From NCBI GenBank assembly GCA_025370055.1, contig CP073041.1, positions 248,001-312,000 on the forward strand: a DNA stretch of 64,000 nucleotides, written 5' to 3'. Below the pieces are notes generated by a model. That model worked only from the letters and a program-made list of their open reading frames with translations. It ran no database searches and had not been told where the DNA came from. Positions 7,698 through 17,353 of the stretch are shown here, in pieces (position 1 is the first letter of the stretch; each line of letters begins with the position of its first letter). The stretch is from Woronichinia naegeliana WA131. Lineage in GTDB: Bacteria > Cyanobacteriota > Cyanobacteriia > Cyanobacteriales > Microcystaceae. A program made the position numbers and the translations under genes.

Positions 7698-8846
7698 CTA
7701 TGACTGAATTTTCAATGTTTCGCCAGGTAGAACTTTAGGCTGTATCTTAGCTGTCGTACTAGGAGAGCTAAGATACCTGATTGCAAGCATACGTATCCCA
7801 ATTAGTTCCAAAAAGTAGGGTTTTAGCGTAGATTCTGCATATACTTTGCGCCTTACCTCATCCGCATATGTTTCCTTCATATACTTTGAATCATTACTAT
7901 GAGCAGCACCTATTACACTTCCAGTAAAATCTTTGATCCTTTCTAATTCATAAATTAAAGTTTGATCTCCTGAACTACCATATTTCATCAATAAAATCTC
8001 AGATTCGTTACTAATTTTTTCTAGGGCTACAATAAAAAACTCCTTCCAAGAAGCTCTTTCTCCTGAAGATGAAGGCAAGTTAGACGGTTCATCTAGATTC
8101 TTCTTTGTAAAGACGCTAATAATAGAGTCAACAGAAGCTGGGTCATAATGCTCAACAACAGTACAAACACTGTTATTAACTAATTCTTCTGCCGCTTCAT
8201 GACCCAGCTCATCTGCAAGAAAGTAATTCAAGAAAACTCCAAGATAGTTAACACGATCACAAAACTTTTTTGAAATAATCACATTGATTAACTCAATATT
8301 TTGAACAGCTTCAAGGCTTCCTATAATATCTATAAGCGCATATTTCAGCGTTCCTACTAATTGACTTTTAATCTCTTCTTTCGATTTGGAAGAATCTGGA
8401 TAGCGGTAAGCACACATTCGCCTACCACGAATATCAAATGGTAAATCTTCTACTTTGCCTTGAGCAGTATTTACAACACAAATAATTTTGTCCCAACCTA
8501 AGCAACTAACAGCAAAACCCAACTCAACCAAAACATTAGGATTAGGGGTTTGTCTCACAATTTTCTTGGTTAAAGATCTTATTATTTTTTCAACTGTGGA
8601 CGGAGAGTTGATAATCGTGACATCACAGAGAAATATTTGACTATTTGATATCTTCTCAAAGATAGAAGCAGCAATATCTGGAGAACCGGGTAGCGCATCT
8701 GTAGCAGTATCTACACGCATCTCAACTTGTATATCTTCACTTCCTTTCTTCAACGATTGAATAGTTTTTTCTAAAGCACTTTTAATAAAATTACGATTTG
8801 TTGATGATGGTGAGTCAGACTGCCAAGAGTAAAAAATATTGATCAT
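7698..8846 (-). CDS. TIR-like (SWQSD) predicted nucleotide-handling effector
   Basis: About 382 residues from the ATG at 8846. The N-terminal ~175 residues resemble a TIR/nucleoside-deoxyribosyltransferase-like alpha/beta domain: first strand INIFYSWQSDSP, later PGSPDIAASIFEKIS, then strand IFLCDVTII, and an acidic site in NPNVLVELGFAVSCLGWDKI, where the Glu sits as in TIR NADases. The C-terminal ~200 residues are helical and I do not recognise them. Proteins with this N-terminal layout are usually uncharacterised and occur in defence islands; an abortive-infection effector role is inference. Upstream repeats at 8892-8919 may regulate it. It stands alone on its strand after the TA modules. 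Confidence 0.6.
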   Translation of the reverse strand: MINIFYSWQSDSPSSTNRNFIKSALEKTIQSLKKGSEDIQVEMRVDTATDALPGSPDIAASIFEKISNSQIFLCDVTIINSPSTVEKIIRSLTKKIVRQTPNPNVLVELGFAVSCLGWDKIICVVNTAQGKVEDLPFDIRGRRMCAYRYPDSSKSKEEIKSQLVGTLKYALIDIIGSLEAVQNIELINVIISKKFCDRVNYLGVFLNYFLADELGHEAAEELVNNSVCTVVEHYDPASVDSIISVFTKKNLDEPSNLPSSSGERASWKEFFIVALEKISNESEILLMKYGSSGDQTLIYELERIKDFTGSVIGAAHSNDSKYMKETYADEVRRKVYAESTLKPYFLELIGIRMLAIRYLSSPSTTAKIQPKVLPGETLKIQS

Positions 8847-8891
8847 GTTCAAACTGAATTCTTGTTCTTGTCAACCAATAAAAGCCCATAG

Positions 8892-8919
8892 CGTATATAC
8901 AGTAAACGTATATACAGTA
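8892..8919. promoter_or_regulatory. Tandem 13-bp direct repeat upstream of TIR-like gene
   Basis: CGTATATACAGTA occurs twice with a 15-bp period, 46 bp upstream of the ATG at 8846. Direct repeats of this size just ahead of a start are typical operator half-sites. The binding protein is unknown. Confidence 0.5.
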
Positions 8920-8980
8920 TTAGTGCATTTAGCCAGATACTTGCTCCCACCCCAATCAAAGACTTACGGCATAACTATGA

Positions 8981-9110
8981 ATTATACGGAAACTTTCCAT
9001 ATATTACCCCAAATAAGGATCTTATTCATAATCTTTCTATATAATACTCCCAAATAGCGTGATCGCAAGAAGTTTTCCGTATAATATTCCAAACAGCGTG
9101 CTATACCGAC
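8981..9110. repeat. Small inverted/direct repeat cluster
   Basis: ATTATACGGAAACTT near 8981 and AAGTTTTCCGTATAAT near 9070 form an inverted pair. TATAATACTCCCAAATAGCG and TATAATATTCCAAACAGCG form a direct pair at about 9040 and 9081. No gene is seen here; it looks like a decayed MITE or an extended regulatory region. Confidence 0.45.
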
Positions 9111-9153
9111 TAGCATACTCTTTTCTCCTGAGAACAGAATTAAAACGAGGTCT

Positions 9154-9190
9154 GCGATCGCTTTTTGATGAGAGTTGAGACGACGATCGC
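9154..9190. repeat. HIP1-bounded repeat A (distal copy)
   Basis: GCGATCGC, TTTTTGATGAGAGTTGAGAC, then GACGATCGC: the same unit that flanks the vapC module, here at the far edge of the TA/TIR-like island. Confidence 0.75.
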
Positions 9191-9445
9191 TGCCTGGATT
9201 CAGAGTAGGGTTTTCGGCTGAAGATTCGGCAACGCCCCACTGATGCGAGTTTAAACCATCGTATCTATTTCCGTCTCTTTTATGTCATTCGTTCCTCAGA
9301 GACATTGACCTCATACTGTAAATTTCCCAGGACAAAAGCGTCTAAACCCGCGATCGCCGTTTTGGAAAACCTTAAAATTTCCCTGACCAAGAGAGACCTT
9401 AAGGTGCGACAATGGTTGATTACCTGTATAAACTGTCACCTGCAA

Positions 9446-10627
9446 ATGAGTTTGAATTGGATTAGCCGTGCAGATCGGTTAAAAGCCCTTCCCCCCTACG
9501 TTTTTGCTCGTCTTGATGAATTAAAGGCCATCGCCAGAGAACAAGGCCTAGATTTAATTGATTTAGGGATGGGAAATCCTGATGGGGCAGCCCCTCAACC
9601 GGTTATTGATGCGGCGATCGCGGCTCTGGGAGACTCTCAAACCCACGGCTATCCACCCTTTGAAGGCATGGCCAGCTTTCGGGAAAGCATTACCCAGTGG
9701 TATTACCGACGTTACCAAGTCGAACTTGATCCCAACAGTGAAGCTTTACCCCTGATCGGCTCCAAGGAAGGTTTAGGCCATTTAGCCCTGACCTATATCA
9801 ATCCAGGGGATGTGGTCTTAGTTCCGAGTCCTTCCTATCCTGTTCATTTTCGTGGGCCAGTTATTGCCGGTGGAAAAATTTATCCCCTCCTGCTCTCGGC
9901 GGAAAAAGATTGGTTAATTGATCTCGCCGCCATTCCTGAAAAGGTAGCCCAACAGGCCAAAATACTCTTTTTTAACTATCCCAATAATCCCACCAGTGCC
10001 GTTGCCCCCAAAGCTTTTTTTGAGGAGATTGTCACCTGGGCCCATCATTATCAAATTCTCCTAGTTCATGACCTTTGCTATGCAGAATTAGCCTTCGATG
10101 GCTATCAACCCACTAGCCTATTAGAAATTCCCAAAGCCAAGGAAATTAGTGTGGAATTTCATACCTTGTCCAAAACCTATACAATGGCAGGTTGGCGAGT
10201 GGGCTTTGTGGTCGGTAATGCTGATATTATTCAAGGCTTACGAACCCTAAAAACCAATTTTGACTATGGTATTTTTCGTGTTGTCCAAAAAGCAGCCGAA
10301 ACTGCCCTCCAGTTACCAGAAAGTTATATTTTAGAAGCCCAAAATCGCTATCAAAAACGGCGAGATTTTATGGTGAAAGGGTTAGGAGAACTGGGCTGGA
10401 ATCTGACCCCTTCTAAAGCAACGATGTACCTTTGGATTCCCTGTCCCCCAGGCTTAAGTTCAGCAGATTTTGCCCTCAATGTCTTAGAAAGTACGGGGGT
10501 TGTGTTTACGCCAGGGAGTGCCTTTGGGGAAGGGGGCGAAGGGTATGTGCGGATTAGTTTGATTGCAGATTGCGATCGCTTAGGGGAAGCCTTACAACGT
10601 TTACAGGAAGCGGGCATTCACTATTAA
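9446..10627 (+). CDS. PLP-dependent aminotransferase (aspartate/alanine class I)
   Basis: 393 residues from the ATG at 9446; a longer open frame to 9305 lacks family similarity. A fold-type I class I/II aminotransferase of the AlaA/DapL-like branch: substrate-loop LDLIDLGMGNPDG near the N-terminus, NYPNNPTSA in the middle and the PLP lysine in HTLSKTYTMAGWRVGF (about K243), then an Arg-containing YVRISLIAD near the C-terminus that binds the substrate carboxylate. It probably transfers amino groups between an amino acid (Asp, Ala or LL-diaminopimelate) and 2-oxoglutarate; the exact substrate cannot be read from sequence. It converges with leuC, 55 bp away. Confidence 0.88.
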   Translation: MSLNWISRADRLKALPPYVFARLDELKAIAREQGLDLIDLGMGNPDGAAPQPVIDAAIAALGDSQTHGYPPFEGMASFRESITQWYYRRYQVELDPNSEALPLIGSKEGLGHLALTYINPGDVVLVPSPSYPVHFRGPVIAGGKIYPLLLSAEKDWLIDLAAIPEKVAQQAKILFFNYPNNPTSAVAPKAFFEEIVTWAHHYQILLVHDLCYAELAFDGYQPTSLLEIPKAKEISVEFHTLSKTYTMAGWRVGFVVGNADIIQGLRTLKTNFDYGIFRVVQKAAETALQLPESYILEAQNRYQKRRDFMVKGLGELGWNLTPSKATMYLWIPCPPGLSSADFALNVLESTGVVFTPGSAFGEGGEGYVRISLIADCDRLGEALQRLQEAGIHY

Positions 10628-10682
10628 GAAGTTAGTTATTAACCGACTAAAACTTAATAATCTAGCCCTCAATCTGAATGCG

Positions 10683-12086
10683 CTAAAGCAGTTCCCGCAC
10701 ATCGGTGACTTGCCCCGTAACCGCAGCAGCCACTACCATCGCCGGACTCATCAGCAAAGTACGACCCGTTGACGAACCTTGACGACCTTTAAAGTTGCGG
10801 TTAGAGGACGAGGCACTAATCTGATCGCCTTGCAGTTTATCGGGATTCATGGCTAAACACATGGAGCAACCGGCATCGCGCCATTCAAAACCAGCAGCCA
10901 CAAAAATCTGATCTAATCCCTGGGCTTCGGCTTCGGCTTTAACCCGTTCGGAACCTGGTACGACAAAGGCTTTGACCCCGTTAGCCACCTGTCGTCCCTT
11001 GGCAAATTTGGCCGCTTCTTGGAGATCGCTCAAACGTCCATTGGTGCAACTGCCCACAAAACAGACATCAATTTTTGTGCCTTGAATAGGTGTTCCCGGA
11101 TTAAGCTGCATATATTGATAGGCTTCAGTCGCTAAAACGCGATCGCTGTCGGGCAGATTTTCGAGACTAGGAATGGTTTCGCTCACCCCTAAGCCCTGAC
11201 CAGGAGTAATGCCCCAGGTCACAGTCGGCTCAATCTCCTCAGCTTTAAAGGTGACAATATCGTCATAGACCGCATCCTCATCACTGGCGATCGCCTGCCA
11301 CCATTGAACCGCTTGCTCCCAATTCACATCAGTCGGGGCAAAATCTCGACCCTGTAAATAATCAAAGGTGACTTGATCGGGGTTAATGTAACCGCATCTG
11401 GCTCCCCCTTCAATGGACATATTACACACTGTCATGCGCTCTTCCATTGACATAGCGGCAAAGGTCGATCCGGCATACTCGTAGGCATAACCGACTCCAC
11501 CATTGACCCCTAGTTTACGAATAATGTGCAAAATCACATCTTTGGCATAAACCCCAGGAGCCAAATCACCATTGACTTCGATTTTACGCACCTTCAGTTT
11601 GGCTAAGGCCAGGGTTTGGGAGGCCAATACATCTCGTACTTGCGAAGTGCCAATGCCAAAAGCGATCGCGCCAAAGGCTCCGTGAGTAGAAGTGTGGGAA
11701 TCTCCACAGGCGATCGTCATTCCTGGTTGGGTTAAACCCTGTTCCGGCGCAATAACATGGACAATGCCTTGATTGCCCGACCCAATATTATAAAAACGAA
11801 TCCCATTTTCCTCAGCATTGCGTTCTAGGGATTGCATCATTTCTTCCGCTAGATCATCCTTAAACGGACGCACCTGACTATCCGTCGGCACAATATGATC
11901 CACCGTTGCCACCGTGCGATCGGGATACAACACCTGAAGACTCCGTTCCCGTAACATGGCAAAGGCTTGGGGGCTGGTAACTTCGTGAATCAAATGCAGT
12001 CCAATAAAGAGTTGGGTCTGGCCTGATGGCAAAATCTTGACGGTATGTAAGTCCCAGACTTTATCGAATAGGGTTCTCTCGCTCAT
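10683..12086 (-). CDS. leuC: 3-isopropylmalate dehydratase large subunit
   Basis: 467 residues from the ATG at 12086; a GTG 15 bases upstream is possible, but cyanobacterial LeuC proteins start near [14 protein letters not shown]. It catalyses isomerisation of 2- to 3-isopropylmalate in leucine synthesis together with LeuD, which is not in this window. Aconitase-superfamily features are clear: [20 protein letters not shown], and the 4Fe-4S cysteines in [11 protein letters not shown] and [14 protein letters not shown]. The end carries the [11 protein letters not shown] loop. Cytoplasmic; intact. Confidence 0.97.
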   Translation of the reverse strand: MSERTLFDKVWDLHTVKILPSGQTQLFIGLHLIHEVTSPQAFAMLRERSLQVLYPDRTVATVDHIVPTDSQVRPFKDDLAEEMMQSLERNAEENGIRFYNIGSGNQGIVHVIAPEQGLTQPGMTIACGDSHTSTHGAFGAIAFGIGTSQVRDVLASQTLALAKLKVRKIEVNGDLAPGVYAKDVILHIIRKLGVNGGVGYAYEYAGSTFAAMSMEERMTVCNMSIEGGARCGYINPDQVTFDYLQGRDFAPTDVNWEQAVQWWQAIASDEDAVYDDIVTFKAEEIEPTVTWGITPGQGLGVSETIPSLENLPDSDRVLATEAYQYMQLNPGTPIQGTKIDVCFVGSCTNGRLSDLQEAAKFAKGRQVANGVKAFVVPGSERVKAEAEAQGLDQIFVAAGFEWRDAGCSMCLAMNPDKLQGDQISASSSNRNFKGRQGSSTGRTLLMSPAMVVAAAVTGQVTDVRELL

Positions 12087-12239
12087 GGAAGGCTGTGTCA
12101 CTGTTGAGGGGCATTAAAATTCTATCTGTTGATATCATAGCTTTTTTAGCAGCGATTCCTGCTATCTCTAGGTTAAAGACTAAACCGTGAGAGAAAATTG
12201 GTTGACGATTTAAAGTTAAAGTGTCTGGGAGGCACTGGT

Positions 12240-12770
12240 TCAGCCTAGTTGTTAAATAGCCTGAAAGTCTTGCCCTGTAAGGATTTTAGTGATTCAGGGC
12301 AAAAATCGTTGTATCCCTTGCTGCACAGGGGTTTGATGCAATTCCAATAATCAGACTGAACCATTGCCCGCATCGTTCTGATTCTAGAAAATAAACTCAG
12401 GTTTGACACTCTCAGGTCTGAAGACACTGAGATTCTTGAATAGCCCAAAGTTTGAGCCTCAAAGGTGTAGTCAAAGCACCTCTATCACTCAAAACAACTA
12501 CCTCGCGGTGCTGCCATTGTGTTTACCTTTCTTTTTTTGCTTGTTTTCAGAGTCCATCACTCAGCCAGTTTGGTACGCTCCCCCACCTGCCATTGCTTGC
12601 CATTGTCTGTGTCACCTCTCAATAGGCTTACTCGATTAGCTGGGATTTCACCACACTAGGAGGGTTCAATGCGTAGATAGTTGTTCCTACTCACACCTAA
12701 ATTATAGCGCAAGGGGAATAAATTCCCCTGAGTCGTTTTTCCTCTCAGGTCTAAAGACGCTGAGTTTCCA
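12240..12770. mobile_element. Possible non-autonomous palindrome-bearing element
   Basis: The region between leuC and the small membrane gene has no credible gene but holds two copies of a 21-bp hairpin at 12411-12431 (CTCAGGTCTGAAGACACTGAG) and 12746-12766 (CTCAGGTCTAAAGACGCTGAG), 335 bp apart. Repeated subterminal hairpins suggest an IS200/IS605-type relic without its transposase. Ends are not defined, so the limits are approximate. Confidence 0.4.
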
Positions 12771-12788
12771 AACTCCCATCCTTTTCTT

Positions 12789-12962
12789 ATGAAAACGACT
12801 CAAGCCCAACCTGCCCAACTTTCTAACCCCGTTGATCCCCAAACTCTCGTCAAAAATGGAGAATCACCCACCAGCATTATTTTGGCGATCGCAATTTTAC
12901 TGGCTATCCTCAGTCAATCACTAACGGGTTTAATCCAAGTTATTTTAAAACAGCAGAAGTAG
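12789..12962 (+). CDS. 57-residue single-span membrane peptide, unknown
   Basis: A short open frame from an ATG at 12789 to TAG at 12962. The first ~28 residues are polar (MKTTQAQPAQLSNPVDPQTL), followed by a strongly hydrophobic helix ILAIAILLAILSQSLTGLI and a short basic tail KQQK. A HIP1-like GGCGATCGCA inside the coding region and the composition resemble small cyanobacterial membrane proteins. Function unknown. The 11-bp inverted repeat TGAGTCGTTTT (12731) / AAAACGACTCA (12792) spans the start codon. Confidence 0.55.
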   Translation: MKTTQAQPAQLSNPVDPQTLVKNGESPTSIILAIAILLAILSQSLTGLIQVILKQQK

Positions 12963-13057
12963 TTTTTAGATGGGTTAGGACTTTAAAAGTGATCGCTCTG
13001 ACCCATCCTAATATCAAAGAATCGTTTTAACCAATAAACCTAACCTAACTTGATATC

Positions 13058-13984
13058 TTAATCAGAATTTAACTCTTTGACTCTTGCACCCCAGAGATCT
13101 AATTCCAAAACCTTAGTTTCGGCTTTGATGCCTTCCGTCTGCCAAACCTGTTGGATCGTGGTGGCGACAGTGGGGGCTTTTTCAATAGGCGCGATCGCCA
13201 ATAGAGTGGGCCCGGCTCCACTGATCACAAGACTATAGGCTCCCGCTTCGAGAGCAGCAGCTTTAACCGCCGCATAGCCAGGAATTAAACTTTGGCGATA
13301 GGGTTGATGAATTTTGTCTTCCATCGCGATCGTTAACCAATCTCCTCGACCCAACTTTAATGCTTGTACTAAAAGGGTTAAATGGGAAGCGTTAAAAATG
13401 GCATCGGCACGGGAATATTGAAGCGGTAAAACGGCACGGGCGGCTTCCGTGGATAATTCAAAGTTGGGAATGGCCACAATCGGAATCAGTCTTGAATCCC
13501 AAGTTAACGGCACAATACGCCAATCTTCATCGCTACCGACAGACAATTGACAACTTCCTAATAGGGCCGGTGCGACATTATCGGGATGGCCTTCCATTGC
13601 GATCGCTAAATCCAAAATTTCAGCCTGACGAAGGGGTTTACCCGCAATCACGTTGGCTCCCACTAAGCCCGCAATAATAGCAGTAGCGGAACTGCCTAAG
13701 CCTCTAGCCAGGGGAACTCCCAAATTAATCTCGATCTGGATGGGGGGCGGGGTTTGTTCAATAGATTGGTAGAATTTCAGAAAGGCTTGGTAAAGTAAAT
13801 TACTTTCATCAGTACTAACGCGATCCGCTTCCTCGCCGGTGACGGTAATGACTAGATCGGCGATCGCCTCAGAGGGAATGGTAAAGGTGACTTGGTTATA
13901 AAGGTTAAGGGCAGCCCCTAAACAATCAAAACCAGGGCCCAGGTTAGCAGTCGTAGCGGGAACAGTGACAATAAAGGAGGTCAT
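13058..13984 (-). CDS. thrB: Homoserine kinase
   Basis: 308 residues, the usual length. A GHMP-family kinase that phosphorylates homoserine in threonine synthesis. The start MTSFIVTVPATTANLGPGFDCLG is the typical substrate-site motif, and the phosphate-binding motif ARGLGSSATAI follows near residues 92-102. The end contains the GHMP C-terminal motif ISGAGPTLLAI. Downstream in reading direction is the gene-poor stretch with the small membrane peptide; no thrC is adjacent. Confidence 0.96.
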   Translation of the reverse strand: MTSFIVTVPATTANLGPGFDCLGAALNLYNQVTFTIPSEAIADLVITVTGEEADRVSTDESNLLYQAFLKFYQSIEQTPPPIQIEINLGVPLARGLGSSATAIIAGLVGANVIAGKPLRQAEILDLAIAMEGHPDNVAPALLGSCQLSVGSDEDWRIVPLTWDSRLIPIVAIPNFELSTEAARAVLPLQYSRADAIFNASHLTLLVQALKLGRGDWLTIAMEDKIHQPYRQSLIPGYAAVKAAALEAGAYSLVISGAGPTLLAIAPIEKAPTVATTIQQVWQTEGIKAETKVLELDLWGARVKELNSD

Positions 13985-14069
13985 AATTTTCGATGGTCTC
14001 TCAGTTGAGAATAGGCGATTCAGTTTATGCAGAGATGAGAAGTTAAGCTGGAATTGGATGGCCCCTAAA

Positions 14070-16013
14070 TTATTGCGACGGGGTAAGATTTAAAATTTCT
14101 AAAGGTTCGATCTCGTCTGCTACGGTAAATCCAAAAATCTGTGAATAAAAATAAAATTCACCCTCTAATGCTCGTTTAATATTAGCCGCCATGCGAAAAC
14201 CATGTTGTTCTTCCGCAAAAGCCACATAGGCAACAGGTAAACCTTTTTGTTTCAACGCTTCAACCATCATTTCTGCTTGATTAGGCGGCACAATTTTATC
14301 TTCTAAACCTTGGAAAAAGACCACTGGACAGGCTAACTTATCGGTAAAATGAATGGGCGATCGCGCCTGATAAAGAGCTTGTTCTTCAGGATATTTACCA
14401 ATTAAACGATCTAGATAACGAGACTCAAACTTGTGGGTATCTTTGGCTAAAGCTTCTAGATCACTGACCCCATAATGACTGGCTCCGGCCTTAAAGGTAT
14501 CTCGGAAAGTTAAAGCGGCTAAGGTCGTATAACCCCCCGCACTACCACCCGAAATGGCCAACTTTTGCGGATCAACTTTGCCCTGATTGACTAAATATTT
14601 AGCCCCATTCACACAGTCATCCACATCCACAATTCCCCATTGGCCATCCAAACGTTGACGATAGGCCCGACCGTAACCCGTACTGCCACCATAATTAACA
14701 TCTAAATAGGCAAATCCTCGACTCGTCCAATATTGAATTTTTAAACTCAGAGAATTAGAAGATGCGGCGGTGGGGCCACCATGACTTTTAACAACGAGCG
14801 GAGGTAATTCTCCTAAAGGAGCTTGATAATCAGGGTTTTTAGGGGCGTAATACCAGGCATAGGCAGTTAAACCTTTTTCGGTTGGAAAACGAATCGCTTC
14901 AGGCACGGAAATATAGTTAACATCAATTGTCAAATCACTCGATCTTTTAATGACTCGGTAATCTTGACTGACCACATTAAAAGCAATGATCGCCGCAGAG
15001 CTAGTCGGAGAACTACCAATAAAAAATACCGTTTCTCCTTGATGGGTTAATGAGGAAAAATCACTATAGGGAAGCGTAAAGGTTGTTAACTGTCGGCTAT
15101 CTAGATTCAGTTCTCCCAAATACCAACAACCATTTTGGCTATAGGTGCAAATTATTTGCTGATCATTGAGAAAAAGATAGGTCGATAAACCAAACACCCA
15201 ATGAGGATAGGCAAATTCGGCTTCAGCTAAATAAACGGCTTCAATTTCTCCGCCATTATAACAATAGAAATTCCACCAACCACCGCGATCGCTGACAAAA
15301 TAGAGCATCCCATCCGGCGACCATTTGGGTTCAGAAATTGCTTCAATTTCCGTCTGACCAGCTAGACAAACAATATTTTCTAACTGCCCTTCTTCATTCA
15401 GATCCGCTAACCATAATTGGGTACTGTCCCAGGGCAAATCAGGATGCTGCCAGGTAATCCAGGTCAGTTGATGACCATCAGGACTTAAGCGAGGAGAAGA
15501 ATAAAAATCATAGCCTGACGTTAGGGTTTGAACGGTTCCGGTGGCTAGATCGACGGTCGCTAAATAATTACTGGGTTCAGAACCATTATCCCCATGCTCT
15601 TCACAGACCACAATTAAACGGTTTCTTGCTTCATCTAAAATAAAATCTGCATAACGTTTATTAGCCTCTCTAGTCAGCGATCGCGGTTCCTGATCTGCCG
15701 TTTGCCAATAAATTTGTTGATCTGCAAAATGACTAAAATAAATTGTGCCGTTGACAATTAAGAAAGAACCACCACCGTATTCATGGACACAGGTTCGTAC
15801 ATTAAAGGGGGCTGGCGTAAGATCCGTTTGACTACCATCAGCATAATATTGAACTAAGACACTACGACCCTTTTCCGTCGGTCGGGACTCTAACCCATAG
15901 ATCCCACCCTGATCCAGTGCAACGGCTCCTAAACCAATACTTCCCGCTAAAATGGCATCAGCATTAATGGGTGATTTCCAGGCACCAAAAGAGGCAGTTT
16001 GGATCTCAGTCAT
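14070..16013 (-). CDS. S9 family peptidase (prolyl oligopeptidase/acylaminoacyl peptidase type)
   Basis: 647 residues. The N-terminal ~370 form a beta-propeller with repeated WD40/TolB-like strings (FYSSPRLSPDGHQLTWITW, AISEPKWSPDGMLYFVSDRG). The C-terminal alpha/beta hydrolase has the nucleophile Ser in AISGGSAGGYTTLAA (around residue 490), Asp in GLEDKIVPP (about 570) and His in EEQHGFRMA (about 603). The propeller limits access to short peptides. No signal peptide, so probably cytoplasmic. 85 bp from thrB on the same strand. Confidence 0.92.
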   Translation of the reverse strand: MTEIQTASFGAWKSPINADAILAGSIGLGAVALDQGGIYGLESRPTEKGRSVLVQYYADGSQTDLTPAPFNVRTCVHEYGGGSFLIVNGTIYFSHFADQQIYWQTADQEPRSLTREANKRYADFILDEARNRLIVVCEEHGDNGSEPSNYLATVDLATGTVQTLTSGYDFYSSPRLSPDGHQLTWITWQHPDLPWDSTQLWLADLNEEGQLENIVCLAGQTEIEAISEPKWSPDGMLYFVSDRGGWWNFYCYNGGEIEAVYLAEAEFAYPHWVFGLSTYLFLNDQQIICTYSQNGCWYLGELNLDSRQLTTFTLPYSDFSSLTHQGETVFFIGSSPTSSAAIIAFNVVSQDYRVIKRSSDLTIDVNYISVPEAIRFPTEKGLTAYAWYYAPKNPDYQAPLGELPPLVVKSHGGPTAASSNSLSLKIQYWTSRGFAYLDVNYGGSTGYGRAYRQRLDGQWGIVDVDDCVNGAKYLVNQGKVDPQKLAISGGSAGGYTTLAALTFRDTFKAGASHYGVSDLEALAKDTHKFESRYLDRLIGKYPEEQALYQARSPIHFTDKLACPVVFFQGLEDKIVPPNQAEMMVEALKQKGLPVAYVAFAEEQHGFRMAANIKRALEGEFYFYSQIFGFTVADEIEPLEILNLTPSQ

Positions 16014-16116
16014 GGTTAGGCATTCTCCAGAATTTCCAGCGTTCCCATCATACCGCGATCACTATTATTATACTGACATGACAACCGGAAATTATCCTAG
16101 AAGTCAGCGATTCAGT

Positions 16117-17353
16117 CAGGGCGAACGCATCTAAAAATGATACAGATACAAGAACATTATAGAGGGATGGATAAGGGAAAATAAGGGAAAGTGCATAGAA
16201 AACAAAAGCGATGAAACTCCGACCCAAATATAGACTGGTAGAACACTTTGCCGAAATAGATGACCCTCGCATCGAACGAACAAAACGGCATAAACTCATT
16301 GATATTCTAACGATTGCCATCTTAGCCGTTATTTGTGGAGCAGAAGGTTGGGTAGCCATGGAAAGTTTCGGCAAGGCTAAACATCAATGGCTAAAAAAAA
16401 TTTTGGAATTGCCGAATGGCATCCCCTCCCACGATACGTTTGCGCGTGTATTTGCTAGTCTGAATCCAGAGCAATTTCAAGACTGTTTTCTGCATTGGGT
16501 CAAAAGTATAGCGGAGGTAAGTGAAGGAGAAGTGATAGCGATTGACGGCAAAACCCTTCGCCACTCCTATGACAATGCCAACGGAAAGGGCGCAATTCAG
16601 ATGGTAAGTGCATGGGCAACAGCAAATCGTCTAGTACTAGGACAGTGCAAGGTGGAAAGCAAATCGAATGAAATCACGGCGATTCCTAAACTCCTGAAAA
16701 TGCTAGAGGTCAAAGGTTGTATCGTAACGATTGATGCCATGGGAACTCAGACAAAGATTGCCCAACAGATAGTAGGGCGAGGGGGAGATTATGTTTTGGC
16801 ATTGAAAGGCAATCAAGGTAATTTATGTGAGGATGTTGAACAATTATTTGCTCATGCTCAATCGGTTAATTTTGTGGGAATTAAGCATGATTTTCATCAA
16901 ACAATAGACAAGGGACATGGACGGATTGAAATTCGCCGTTGCTGGACGATGGAACAAACAGAATTTTTGCTGGGTGGGGAGAAATGGGCAAAGTTGACGA
17001 GCATCTGTATGATTAAAGCGGAGAGACGATTGAAAGACAAAACAGAGTATGAGACTCGCTACTATATCAGTAGCCTGCCGAGTAATGCTCAAAAATTATC
17101 CCAATCTGTTCGTAGTCATTGGTTGATAGAAAACTCTTTACATTGGGTTCTAGACTTGGCCTTCAACGAGGATGCTTGTCGCATTCGTAAGGATTTTGCT
17201 CCTGAGAATTTAGCCGTCTTACGCCATATCGCTCTTAACTTGCTCACAAAGGAAAATACTCTGAAACTTGGTATCAAGAATAAACGGCTACGCGCTGGTT
17301 GGGACGAGGACTATCTCCTTAAGGTTTTACTCGGATAAGATGCGTTTGCCCTG
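16117..17353 (+). mobile_element. ISAs1-family element, copy 1 (1237 bp)
   Basis: Inverted repeats CAGGGCGAACGCATCT and AGATGCGTTTGCCCTG mark the ends. Length and sequence match the copy at 45591-46827. The flanking bases GCGATTCAGT and AGTGTCAATC do not form a direct repeat, so this copy was probably left by recombination with the older ISAs1 remnant on its right. Confidence 0.9.
16211..17338 (+). CDS. ISAs1-family transposase
   Basis: 375 residues, intact. Typical ISAs1 order: N-terminal DDE_Tnp_1-associated domain ([18 protein letters not shown]), first catalytic Asp in [12 protein letters not shown], second in [10 protein letters not shown], and the Glu in [20 protein letters not shown]. 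It moves the element by cut-and-paste or copying in the cytoplasm/nucleoid. Nearly identical to the copy at 45685. Confidence 0.95.
   Translation: MKLRPKYRLVEHFAEIDDPRIERTKRHKLIDILTIAILAVICGAEGWVAMESFGKAKHQWLKKILELPNGIPSHDTFARVFASLNPEQFQDCFLHWVKSIAEVSEGEVIAIDGKTLRHSYDNANGKGAIQMVSAWATANRLVLGQCKVESKSNEITAIPKLLKMLEVKGCIVTIDAMGTQTKIAQQIVGRGGDYVLALKGNQGNLCEDVEQLFAHAQSVNFVGIKHDFHQTIDKGHGRIEIRRCWTMEQTEFLLGGEKWAKLTSICMIKAERRLKDKTEYETRYYISSLPSNAQKLSQSVRSHWLIENSLHWVLDLAFNEDACRIRKDFAPENLAVLRHIALNLLTKENTLKLGIKNKRLRAGWDEDYLLKVLLG

Noticed and set aside
8839-9240. Open frames in the region upstream of the TIR-like gene
   Set aside because: They run through repeats and HIP1 units and have no ribosome-binding site or family similarity.
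12245-12639. Two open frames between leuC and the small membrane gene
   Set aside because: No start signal or family resemblance, and they run through the repeated hairpin.
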